60,696 nt of DNA, taken from the NCBI GenBank assembly GCA_937139605.1, contig CAKZQG010000008.1, forward strand, positions 1 to 60,696, written 5' to 3'. Made by a program: the position numbers and the translations under genes. Positions within the stretch are counted from its first letter, which is position 1, and each line of letters opens with the position of its first letter. The notes below the pieces were generated by a model. That model was given only the letters and a program-made list of their open reading frames with translations. It was not told the origin of the DNA and ran no database searches. Of the stretch, positions 39,444 through 47,170 are shown piece by piece. This DNA is from an uncultured bacterium. Its GTDB lineage: Bacteria; DRYD01.

Positions 39444-40385
39444 TTAGTTAAGATAGTTAAGTTTTTGAATATTTTGAATAATATATAAAGAAAGCTGTTC
39501 ATAAGTTAAATTATTTACCTGTAGGTTATAAATAGTTGGGATTTCTTCATTAAGTTTTCTAAGGAAAGTTAATTGTCTTTTAGCATAATGTCTAGTATTT
39601 TTTTTTATATTATCTATTGCTTGTTCTAAAGTAGTTTTATTTTCTAAGTATTCTATTATTTCTTTATACCCATATGTCTTTAAGGCTTTTTTATCTTTAG
39701 AGTATTTTTTTATCAAGAATCTAACTTCATCTATTAATCCTTCTCGGATCTGTTTATCTACTCTTTTATTGATATTATCATAAATAATTTTTCTATCATT
39801 ATTAAGAATAAAAATAGCATCAATAAAATCGGGAATTTTGTTTTGCTTGTGTTCATTCATTATATCCATTATACTTTTATTAGTTAATTCAAAAATTTCT
39901 ATATATCTTATTATCCTTTTTTTATCTAAATAAGGGTAATTTAATAAAATATTTTTATCAATTTTATTAAGAATTTCTTTTAAAGCACCAATATCATAGT
40001 TTTCATATTTTTTTCTTATTTGGTAATTAGTAGGCGGTAAAGAGAAATTCTTGATAAGAGAATAAATATATAGAATAGTACCGCCAACCATTATTAAATT
40101 TAAATTATTTTTTCTTATAAATTCAACAATTTTTTTAGTAATTTTAAGGAAATCATATAAAGAGAAATCATAATCTAAAGTAAATGAATCGATTAAATAA
40201 TGTGGAATATATTTTCTTATTATTTTAGATACTTTATCAGTACCTATATCAAGGTATCTATATACTTGTCTGCTATCAACAGATAAAATAAAAGTATCCC
40301 CAAATTTTTTAGATAATTTTTGAAATAATGATAGAGATAAATTAGTTTTTCCTACAGCAGTTGGACCAGTTATTATTATTATCAC
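39444..40385 (-). CDS. miaA: tRNA dimethylallyltransferase
   Basis: 313 residues, normal length. Walker A GPTAVGKTNLS, SVDSRQVYRYLDIGTDK, the PHYLID motif, VGGTILY and TYGYKEIIEYL. It prenylates A37 of tRNAs that read codons beginning with U. It lies 13 bp behind the DnaJ-TPR gene and immediately before lnt. Usual miaA neighbours (mutL, hfq) are absent. Confidence 0.95.
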   Translation of the reverse strand: MIIIITGPTAVGKTNLSLSLFQKLSKKFGDTFILSVDSRQVYRYLDIGTDKVSKIIRKYIPHYLIDSFTLDYDFSLYDFLKITKKIVEFIRKNNLNLIMVGGTILYIYSLIKNFSLPPTNYQIRKKYENYDIGALKEILNKIDKNILLNYPYLDKKRIIRYIEIFELTNKSIMDIMNEHKQNKIPDFIDAIFILNNDRKIIYDNINKRVDKQIREGLIDEVRFLIKKYSKDKKALKTYGYKEIIEYLENKTTLEQAIDNIKKNTRHYAKRQLTFLRKLNEEIPTIYNLQVNNLTYEQLSLYIIQNIQKLNYLN

Positions 40386-40398
40386 ATTAATAATTTAT

Positions 40399-41013
40399 TT
40401 ACCAATTAATTAGTCTATAAAATATGTCAGCAGCTTGATCAGATGGTCTTTTAGCTAAGTACTCTTTAAGTAGTTGTTTAGCTTTTTCAAAATCCCCTAT
40501 TTTATAATAAGCTAATGCAGTGTTAAATAAAGCTTCTAGTAAGTTAGGATTAAGTTTATAAGCTTTTTCAAAATAAGGGATAGCAGATCTTATCATTTTT
40601 TCGTCAGGTTTGCCAACCATTGACATCCCTAAGAAAAATAGTTGTTCAGCTTCCTTTATGGGATCCCCTTCCTTTTTTTCTTTTTTACCTATAGACAGCA
40701 ACTTTTTCCACCAGGGCTCATCTTTTTGCTCTATATTAGTTTTAGTTTTTAACTGGCTTTTAGTTAAATTCCTAAACCTAAAAATAACATTATTATCATA
40801 TTCTTTTCTTTTTTCTTCATCTTTAAGGAATTGATGAGCATCAACTAATTTTTGATAAATCTCTTGTAGTCTTTTCTTTTCAACAGGGTTTTGAGTAGTA
40901 TCTGGATGATATTTTCTAGCTAATTTTCTAAAAGCTTGTTGAATCTCACTTTGGCTAGCTAACGGTGAAACCTCTAGTAATTTATAATAATCTTTATCAG
41001 GTAATTTAGCCAT
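40399..41013 (-). CDS. J-domain protein with C-terminal TPR repeats
   Basis: 204 residues. A full J domain (about 8-72) with the HPD tripeptide in KYHPDTT for Hsp70 stimulation, a charged linker, then two TPR-like helical pairs (about 125-200: AIPYFEKAYKLNPNLLEALFNTALAYYKIGDFEKA). It is probably a specialised DnaK co-chaperone that binds clients or partners through the TPRs. It lacks the zinc and CTD regions of DnaJ proper. GGAAGGGGA precedes the ATG. Part of a run of three TPR-type genes. Confidence 0.85.
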   Translation of the reverse strand: MAKLPDKDYYKLLEVSPLASQSEIQQAFRKLARKYHPDTTQNPVEKKRLQEIYQKLVDAHQFLKDEEKRKEYDNNVIFRFRNLTKSQLKTKTNIEQKDEPWWKKLLSIGKKEKKEGDPIKEAEQLFFLGMSMVGKPDEKMIRSAIPYFEKAYKLNPNLLEALFNTALAYYKIGDFEKAKQLLKEYLAKRPSDQAADIFYRLINW

Positions 41014-41070
41014 AAAAACTATCCCCTTCCAATTTTTAATTTATATTTTTAATTCTTTACCTACATTATA

Positions 41071-41694
41071 CTAAATTCTAAAATATTCTAATTCTTGAAT
41101 ATTTTCTACCAATATTAGTTTATTTAAGAAATCATTAGATAAAGCAAAATCCCCTATTATATAATTAATTAAAAACAAATTATATAATAAACTAACATTA
41201 AGGCTATTATAATTGTATGCTCTAAAGAGTACATCTCTACATTGCAAATATTTTCCTTCTTTAAATAAGGTATTAGCTTCCTCTATCAATTTAATAGCTT
41301 TTTCTATATCACTTTCACCTTCTCTTATTAAATAACTTAAAGGATTAGAAGAAAACTCTAATTTAGAGCCAGCAGATTTAAATTTAACTCTTTTTTTCTC
41401 CTCTTCCCTTTCTTCGTTCTTTTCTAAAAACATTTCTACTACAGAATAAGAAGAAAAAATATTATCTAAATAATCTTTAGCATATTCCCTAAAAAATGTT
41501 TCATATCTATCATTTTTTGTTTTACCCACTATAAATTTAACTAACTCATTAATGTAGTTATTATCATAAATAGAATTATAGAAATTTAATGGATTTATAT
41601 TAAATTGAACAAAAGGATCTTTAGGAATACTAAGATTATCTAATATTTTAATAGCTTTATTTAATTTTTCTTTATAGATTTTATTGGAATTCAT
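41071..41694 (-). CDS. TPR-like protein, unknown function
   Basis: 207 residues. The C-terminal third (IEKAIKLIEEANTLFKEGKY and following helices) is TPR-like. The N-terminal two thirds are helical with a Glu/Arg/Lys-rich stretch (EKNEEREEEKKR). No signal peptide. GGGGGAATT precedes the ATG. It lies between two other TPR proteins in the same direction (57 bp and 68 bp away), which suggests functional association, perhaps a shared scaffold. Confidence 0.6.
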   Translation of the reverse strand: MNSNKIYKEKLNKAIKILDNLSIPKDPFVQFNINPLNFYNSIYDNNYINELVKFIVGKTKNDRYETFFREYAKDYLDNIFSSYSVVEMFLEKNEEREEEKKRVKFKSAGSKLEFSSNPLSYLIREGESDIEKAIKLIEEANTLFKEGKYLQCRDVLFRAYNYNSLNVSLLYNLFLINYIIGDFALSNDFLNKLILVENIQELEYFRI

Positions 41695-41762
41695 AATTCC
41701 CCCTATTTATATACTAACTTTTAATTATATACTAAACTTTTATATACTAAATGTACATTTTT

Positions 41763-42680
41763 TTAGATTTTTTTTCCCTTTTCTTCTATAGTTTCATTTT
41801 TAATACTTTCTTTCATTTTTTTATCTAAATTTTTTTCCAAATAATCTATTTCAAAATTTTTAGGATATCTTTGTTTAAGGATATCCAAATATTTCCTAGC
41901 GTTATGAAAATTATTATTTTGAATATAAAACAAAATTATATTATAATAGGCATCAAAAAAGAAAGGATCTAATTTTATTGCATTTAAGAAATTATTCTCA
42001 GTTTCTATAAGGTTATCTAATTTATAATAAGCTAAAGCTAAGTTGTTATATACTTCTGGGATCTCTAATTTTAAAGATAGAGCTTTTTTATAATAAGCTA
42101 TAGCTTGTTCGTAGTCTCCTTTCTCGTAATAAATATTACCTAAATTATAATAAGGTTTGGCAAATTTAGGATTAAGGGATATAGCTTTTTGATAATAAGC
42201 CTTAGCCTGTTTTATATTCCCCTGTTTTTCATATATTACTCCTATATTATTATGAACATCAGCAAACGTATATTTTATTTTTGTATTTAAAAGATTTTTA
42301 TATTCAATAAGAGCTTCCTGATAATTACCTAAGATCACATAAATATCAGCTAATTTAGATCGAGCTTGAATATAATCAGGGTTAATCTTTAAAGCTTCCA
42401 TTAAGTGGTAAATAGCTTTCTGGTAATCCCCCTTAATTTCATAAGCTAACGCACATCTATATCTAACATCTGCATAATTCGGTCTTTCATATAAAATACT
42501 CTCATATACATTAACCAACTTATCCAACATATTATAAACTTCTAAACCAAAAGATATCCCTAATAATCTTATTATTTCCTTTTCTTTTATACTATCATTT
42601 AAAGGGTATCCACAAGCAAAACAATAATTATGATTTTCATTATTCTCTGTTTTACATTTACTACAAATTTTTGTACTCAC
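41763..42680 (-). CDS. Zinc-ribbon plus TPR protein
   Basis: 305 residues from the GTG at 42680, chosen because GGTGGTGA lies six bases upstream; a GTG nine codons earlier (42707) is possible. An N-terminal zinc ribbon (CSKCKTENNENHNYCFACGYPL) is followed by about seven canonical TPR units (for example AEYYFNLGNIYYEKGDYEQA-like spacing with Asn-Pro ends: INPDYIQARSKLADIYVILG, LNPKFAKPYYNLGNIYYEKG). It probably acts as a cytoplasmic interaction scaffold. The partner is unknown; the neighbouring DnaJ-TPR and Hsp20 genes suggest a protein-quality context. Confidence 0.82.
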   Translation of the reverse strand: MSTKICSKCKTENNENHNYCFACGYPLNDSIKEKEIIRLLGISFGLEVYNMLDKLVNVYESILYERPNYADVRYRCALAYEIKGDYQKAIYHLMEALKINPDYIQARSKLADIYVILGNYQEALIEYKNLLNTKIKYTFADVHNNIGVIYEKQGNIKQAKAYYQKAISLNPKFAKPYYNLGNIYYEKGDYEQAIAYYKKALSLKLEIPEVYNNLALAYYKLDNLIETENNFLNAIKLDPFFFDAYYNIILFYIQNNNFHNARKYLDILKQRYPKNFEIDYLEKNLDKKMKESIKNETIEEKGKKI

Positions 42681-42758
42681 TATATCACCACCACATTTTA
42701 TATTCACTAAAACATTTTTTTATACAAAAATATATCCTTTATTTTTAATTTAATTATT

Positions 42759-42962
42759 TTATGGAAAATCTATACCTCCTTTTGAAAAAGGATTACATTT
42801 TATTATCCTAATAATTGATTTTATTCCACCTTTTAAAACCCCATATTTTTCCAATGCAACTATACTATAATCTGAACAAGAAGGATAATACTTACACACT
42901 TTATACCCTCTTTTAAAGTATTTCTTATACAATTTTATTAAATTAATTAAAAATTTTTTCAT
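42759..42962 (-). CDS. yidD: Membrane protein insertion efficiency factor YidD
   Basis: 67 residues, usual size. The family core is complete: [21 protein letters not shown] followed by IIRCNPF-like [15 protein letters not shown], preceded by a short amphipathic helix. YidD assists YidC-dependent insertion at the inner membrane. In most bacteria it sits in rpmH-rnpA-yidD-yidC; here it stands between Hsp20 and a TPR gene, 7 bp after hsp20, and none of those partners is nearby. Confidence 0.93.
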   Translation of the reverse strand: MKKFLINLIKLYKKYFKRGYKVCKYYPSCSDYSIVALEKYGVLKGGIKSIIRIIKCNPFSKGGIDFP

Positions 42963-42969
42963 ATATAAT

Positions 42970-43404
42970 TTATTTTTTATTTAAATAAACAAAAAACATA
43001 CCTCTTACATATAAAACTTTTATATTATTTAAATCTACTTCAAAAGGTAGTTTTATTTTTCTTTCAATATATCCATAATAATTTTCAATAGCAATAGCGT
43101 TATTAGAAATATAATTAACTAATTCATTATAATCTTTTAAGTTTAGTAATTCTTGTGGTAAAAATAAATTCCTACGAGATTTTATTATAACTTCATCCTT
43201 ATCTACTAAAAACTCTGTATCTTTAGGATCAACACCAGGCAAATTTATTATCAATATTATTTTATTATCTATATTAAAAATATCTACATCAATTTTGTAA
43301 TTCCTTTTCAATTGGAAATTTTTAATAAAAACAGCATCCAATATATCTTTAGTTAGATCTTGTATTTTAGATAACTCAAAGTATGGTTTTTCTTTATCTA
43401 TCAT
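42970..43404 (-). CDS. Small heat-shock protein, Hsp20/alpha-crystallin family
   Basis: 144 residues. The alpha-crystallin domain covers about 40-144: [21 protein letters not shown], then [15 protein letters not shown] and a final strand [15 protein letters not shown]. The usual C-terminal I-x-I/V anchoring motif is not present, because the chain ends at LNKK, so large oligomers may not form in the standard way. It holds unfolding proteins for refolding. One base separates it from the ABC ATPase gene upstream. Confidence 0.8.
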   Translation of the reverse strand: MIDKEKPYFELSKIQDLTKDILDAVFIKNFQLKRNYKIDVDIFNIDNKIILIINLPGVDPKDTEFLVDKDEVIIKSRRNLFLPQELLNLKDYNELVNYISNNAIAIENYYGYIERKIKLPFEVDLNNIKVLYVRGMFFVYLNKK

Positions 43405-43405
43405 A

Positions 43406-44242
43406 TTAGTTTTTATCTTTTGTTATTAATTCAAAAAATATTTCATACATAGATAACTCTTTCTTTTTTATTTCAATTATTTCATTTTCTTTGATATTTA
43501 GATTTTCTAAATTATCTATTTCTATTTCTTTTATCTGGTTATCTACTTTATATTTCAAAACATATTTATTAAAAGAGAATTTTTGTTTTAATTCCAGAAT
43601 ACTTCCATAAAAAATAGCTTTACCTTTATTTATAATAACCAATCTATCGCATATCTGTTCTACTTCAGATAAATTATGAGAAGTAAATAAAATAGTAGTT
43701 TTTCCTTTTAATTTCTTTACTATTTCTATTATCTCAAATTGCCCTATTGGATCTAATCCACTTGTTAATTCATCTAAAATTAATAACTTAGGTTCTATAA
43801 TAATAGCTTGTAATATGCTAAATCTTTGCAACATCCCTTTAGAATAGTTACTTAAGGGTACATTCATAAATTCCTTTAATTTAACTAATTCAAAATACTC
43901 TTCTATTTTATTTTTTTGAATGTTAATATTATATATATTTATAAATATTTTAAGTAATTCAAAAGCAGTCATATGTAAGGGATAATAAGGAATCTCAGGA
44001 GCAAATCCAATATACCTCCTTGTATTATAATCTAATACATCTTTATCAAATATAAGTACTTTTCCTTTATCAGGATAAATTAAGTTTAAAATAATTTTAA
44101 TAGTAGTAGTTTTACCAGCTCCATTTGGCCCAATTATAGCAAAAGATTCATTTTCATTTACTTCAAAACTTAAACCATTTAAAGCATTTATTACCTGCTT
44201 ACCCTTTTTATAAGTTTTATAAACATCTATTACTTTTAACAT
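43406..44242 (-). CDS. ABC transporter ATP-binding protein
   Basis: 278 residues. Walker A GPNGAGKTTT, Q-loop region IGFAPEIPYYP, signature LSNYSKGMLQR, Walker B LLILDELTSGLDP and the switch His in LFTSHNLSE. The C-terminal 60 residues are the extra beta domain common in CcmA/NatA-type export ATPases. No permease gene adjoins on either side, so its membrane partner must be elsewhere or it acts without one. It is followed by hsp20 with almost no gap. Confidence 0.92.
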   Translation of the reverse strand: MLKVIDVYKTYKKGKQVINALNGLSFEVNENESFAIIGPNGAGKTTTIKIILNLIYPDKGKVLIFDKDVLDYNTRRYIGFAPEIPYYPLHMTAFELLKIFINIYNINIQKNKIEEYFELVKLKEFMNVPLSNYSKGMLQRFSILQAIIIEPKLLILDELTSGLDPIGQFEIIEIVKKLKGKTTILFTSHNLSEVEQICDRLVIINKGKAIFYGSILELKQKFSFNKYVLKYKVDNQIKEIEIDNLENLNIKENEIIEIKKKELSMYEIFFELITKDKN

Positions 44243-44277
44243 AATATATATTTATATATTCTTATAAAATTAATTTT

Positions 44278-45066
44278 TTATAAAATTTCTTGCCATTCAT
44301 CATCTAATATTACTTCATTATCTTGTTCTTCATTTTCCTCCAAATTTCTTCTTAACTCTTGACCTTTATAATTATTTCTATTCTTTTTTAAAATATCATT
44401 TTTATTTTTAACATTTTCTATTTTTTCATAATTTTGATGTTCCTGATAATTATCTAAAAAAGAGTTTTCTTTTAACAATTTAGATTTATATTTTTGGATT
44501 TTTTGTTGAATAAAATTATAAATTTTTTGCCATTGGGTATTATTGAGTTCATATAAATTAGAAATTCCATTTAATTTTAAGGATATTTTAGATAATTTAT
44601 CAATAGAAATACCGAATTCTGTAGCAATTTCTAAAGTTCTTTTCTTATAATTTAAAATATCTTCATTAATCTCCTTATCTTTATTATCTTTTAGGACATC
44701 TTTATTTAATGTAATTTCTTTATTTAAAGGATAATCTTCTGGATAAATGAAATCTTTTTGATAAACATAATCCTCTTGATAATTAACTCCCTGCTGATAA
44801 TTTAAATTTTGCTCCTTATTATACAATTCATTATTAATTTTATAATTTATAAATTGTAGGGTATTAATGATTTTTTTGATGATAATATTTTGGCATTGGT
44901 TATCAGCGTTAGCTAAATCAGATAAATTTAAAGAATTAGCTATAAAAGTATGATATAATTCTATATTAATGTTATTATAAGATAACTTAGCTTTAAAACA
45001 AGCTACTCCTTTAGGGTATAAATTATTCTCAAAAGCAGAGGATACAATTTCTATTTTGATATCCAT
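44278..45066 (-). CDS. Hypothetical protein with Tyr/Gln-rich linker
   Basis: 262 residues. The first 85 form an ordered-looking alpha/beta segment (CFKAKLSYNNINIELYHTFI). Then comes a low-complexity linker with repeated Tyr-Gln-Glu/Lys-Asp units (NYQQGVNYQEDYVYQKDF), a helical segment (about 140-205: RTLEIATEFGISIDKLSKIS) and a Lys/Asn/Glu-rich tail ending DDEWQEIL. No family recognised. It starts 26 bp after tRNA-Pro in the same direction. The architecture suggests a flexible adaptor, but function is unknown. Confidence 0.55.
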   Translation of the reverse strand: MDIKIEIVSSAFENNLYPKGVACFKAKLSYNNINIELYHTFIANSLNLSDLANADNQCQNIIIKKIINTLQFINYKINNELYNKEQNLNYQQGVNYQEDYVYQKDFIYPEDYPLNKEITLNKDVLKDNKDKEINEDILNYKKRTLEIATEFGISIDKLSKISLKLNGISNLYELNNTQWQKIYNFIQQKIQKYKSKLLKENSFLDNYQEHQNYEKIENVKNKNDILKKNRNNYKGQELRRNLEENEEQDNEVILDDEWQEIL

Positions 45067-45091
45067 AAAAAACAGGATAGATATTATTCAA

Positions 45092-45167
45092 TCGGGGTGC
45101 GCGGATTTGAACCGCGGACCTCGTGCTCCCAAGGCACGCGCTCTAAACCAAGCTGAGCTACACCCCG
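45092..45167 (-). tRNA. tRNA-Pro (anticodon TGG)
   Basis: 76 nt cloverleaf. Acceptor CGGGGTG/CACCCCG with discriminator A, D stem GCTC/GAGC, anticodon stem CGTGC/GCACG with loop CTTGGGA (anticodon TGG), T stem CGCGG/CCGCG with loop TTCAAAT. CCA is not encoded, so a CCA-adding enzyme is needed. It lies 35 bp behind tRNA-Gly. Confidence 0.97.
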
Positions 45168-45202
45168 AATTATATTTTATAATTTATAGATAATAAAGAG
45201 AA

Positions 45203-45274
45203 AGCGGTAGACGGGACTTGAACCCGCGACCCCTACCTTGGCAAGGTAGTGCTCTACCACTGAGCTACTACCGC
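45203..45274 (-). tRNA. tRNA-Gly (anticodon GCC)
   Basis: 72 nt cloverleaf. Acceptor GCGGTAG/CTACCGC with discriminator T, D stem GCTC/GAGC, anticodon stem CTACC/GGTAG with loop TTGCCAA (anticodon GCC), T stem GCGGG/CCCGT with loop TTCAAGT. CCA is not encoded. It follows radA, and TATAAA about 33 bases upstream may be part of its promoter. Confidence 0.97.
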
Positions 45275-45333
45275 TTATCACTCCCCTATTTATTTTTTAT
45301 ACACTCTAATAAAATTTCCTCCTAAAATTATTA

Positions 45334-46707
45334 TCAATTTATAAAATTTAATAAATCCTGTAATCTCTCAATTTTTTTAAAATTTATTTTCTCCATTATC
45401 TTTGATATCTCATTTAAACTACTAACATTATTTTTTAATATCTTATAAATTTCATCAATATCATAATTACAATAAATATTTTCAATATTATATCTAAAAG
45501 CTTGAACTACAATACTTGTAAATAATGAAGAATTTATAGGAGTAATATAAGAATATAAATTCAAATTACCAATAAATAAAGATTTAGAAAAATTAATATT
45601 TAAATAACTAGAGATAATAGAAGCAGCAATGGATAAATCTGCTAATGGATCAAAGATCTTTAAAGCCCCTACCACACTAGAAATTACATCATACTTATAC
45701 AAATCAAACCTTAAAAACTTTTGGATAATAGATATAATAACCGATAATTTAACAGGATCTAATCCCCAAGCAATCCTCTTAGGTTTTTCAAAATAAGCTT
45801 TACTAACAAGCGATTGAATCTCAAGCGGTATTAATCTCGAACCTTCTAATAAAAAGAAATAAACAGAACCTGGATTATCTGCTTTAATTTCAAGATTAAT
45901 ATTACTTTCAATTAATCCATAAGGAGTCATAGTAAATAACCCGATTTCTTGAGTAGGTCCATATCTATTCTTCTTAACTCGCAATATCCTATATTCATCT
46001 TTATTTTCCAAAAATAAGGTAGTATCTACCATATGCTCTAAAAACTTAGGGCCCGCTATTAACCCACTCTTAGTTATATGCGCTAATATCAAAAATATCT
46101 TATCATTAACTCGAGAATATGTAATTATCTTATCTATACAAGATTTAACTTGAGAAGTAGAACCAATGGGAGTACTTAACTCAGGATCAAATATAGCCTG
46201 AATAGAATCTATTATAACAAAATCAAAATCCCCTATTGCATTTAATATATAACTTAAATTAGAATTCTCAAAAATAAAAATATCATTGTTATGTAATTTA
46301 GCTATTCTATCAAATCTAGATTTAACATGAATTGCACTTTCTTCAGCAGTTATATAAATAACTTTTAAAGGTAAATTATTAGCAATCTGTAAAGTCAAAG
46401 TAGATTTACCTACTCCAGGTTCCCCAGATAATAAAACTATACTTTTTTTAAAAAAGCCACCCCCTAAGCACCTATCAATCTCTAAAATATTAGTAGGATA
46501 ATAAATCTGCTTATCTACTACTATTTCTTTTATATTTTTAACAACAACTTCATTACCTATACTACTTACATTAATAGAATTACTATTATAATTAGAATTA
46601 TTTTCAACAAAAGTATCCCAATTCTCACAATTAGGACATCTACCTAACCAGTACTTAGAGATATATCCACATTCACTACAAATATAACTTATTTTTGATT
46701 TCTTCAT
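45334..46707 (-). CDS. radA: DNA repair protein RadA
   Basis: 457 residues. An N-terminal zinc motif (CSECGYISKYWLGRCPNC), RecA-like core with Walker A GEPGVGKST, the RadA-specific KNRYG (usually KNRFG) and a C-terminal Lon-protease-like domain (ISIIQKF to the SLFIGNLNL region). RadA drives branch migration in homologous recombination. The Phe-to-Tyr change in KNRFG is conservative. No Shine-Dalgarno is visible; the gene begins 24 bp after the NUDIX gene. Confidence 0.95.
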   Translation of the reverse strand: MKKSKISYICSECGYISKYWLGRCPNCENWDTFVENNSNYNSNSINVSSIGNEVVVKNIKEIVVDKQIYYPTNILEIDRCLGGGFFKKSIVLLSGEPGVGKSTLTLQIANNLPLKVIYITAEESAIHVKSRFDRIAKLHNNDIFIFENSNLSYILNAIGDFDFVIIDSIQAIFDPELSTPIGSTSQVKSCIDKIITYSRVNDKIFLILAHITKSGLIAGPKFLEHMVDTTLFLENKDEYRILRVKKNRYGPTQEIGLFTMTPYGLIESNINLEIKADNPGSVYFFLLEGSRLIPLEIQSLVSKAYFEKPKRIAWGLDPVKLSVIISIIQKFLRFDLYKYDVISSVVGALKIFDPLADLSIAASIISSYLNINFSKSLFIGNLNLYSYITPINSSLFTSIVVQAFRYNIENIYCNYDIDEIYKILKNNVSSLNEISKIMEKINFKKIERLQDLLNFIN

Positions 46708-46730
46708 TTTAATATTTTTTTGAGTTTTTT

Positions 46731-47162
46731 TTAATATTTCTTAAAAACAATATTTATTAATTCCTTTGTATAAGTATTTGGAATTATTAATTTTTTAGAT
46801 ACATTTAATTTATATTCTTTATAATTAACCCAAATATAATCTTGAATTTCGTTATTTAATTTTATATCTGTATTTTTAGTAAAAGCGAGATAATTAAAAA
46901 GGATCATATGATTTTTTTTATAAAAACTTTTATCTTCTATAGCCTCAAAAAAAGTAATAAATTTAATATTATAGATATTAAGATTAGTTTCTTCAAAGAT
47001 CTCTCGTTTTAAAGCATCTATTAATTTTTCTTTGTAATTAACTTTTCCACCAGGAACCCCCCATAACCCATTCCATTTATTAGTTTTTATTAGCAAAAAT
47101 TTATCTCTTAATAATTTTGACTTATTTATAATTAAAGCTCCAACAGTTACTAATATCTCCAT
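46731..47162 (-). CDS. NUDIX hydrolase
   Basis: 143 residues. A complete Nudix box: G-x5-E-x7-REIFEE in GGKVNYKEKLIDALKREIFE followed by ETNLNI, preceded by WNGLWGVPGG. It hydrolyses a nucleoside diphosphate linked to another group; MutT-like cleaning of oxidised nucleotides or ADP-ribose breakdown are both possible. Only 8 bp separate it from the upstream DUF255 gene, and radA follows. Confidence 0.9.
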   Translation of the reverse strand: MEILVTVGALIINKSKLLRDKFLLIKTNKWNGLWGVPGGKVNYKEKLIDALKREIFEETNLNIYNIKFITFFEAIEDKSFYKKNHMILFNYLAFTKNTDIKLNNEIQDYIWVNYKEYKLNVSKKLIIPNTYTKELINIVFKKY

Positions 47163-47170
47163 AATAAATT

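Noticed and set aside
40033-40085. GGCGGTA ... TACCGCC pairing as a third copy of the RNA motif
   Set aside because: It lies inside the miaA coding sequence, lacks the CCGCCTGC core and the second stem, and the bases encode conserved Pro-Pro and Gly-Gly residues.
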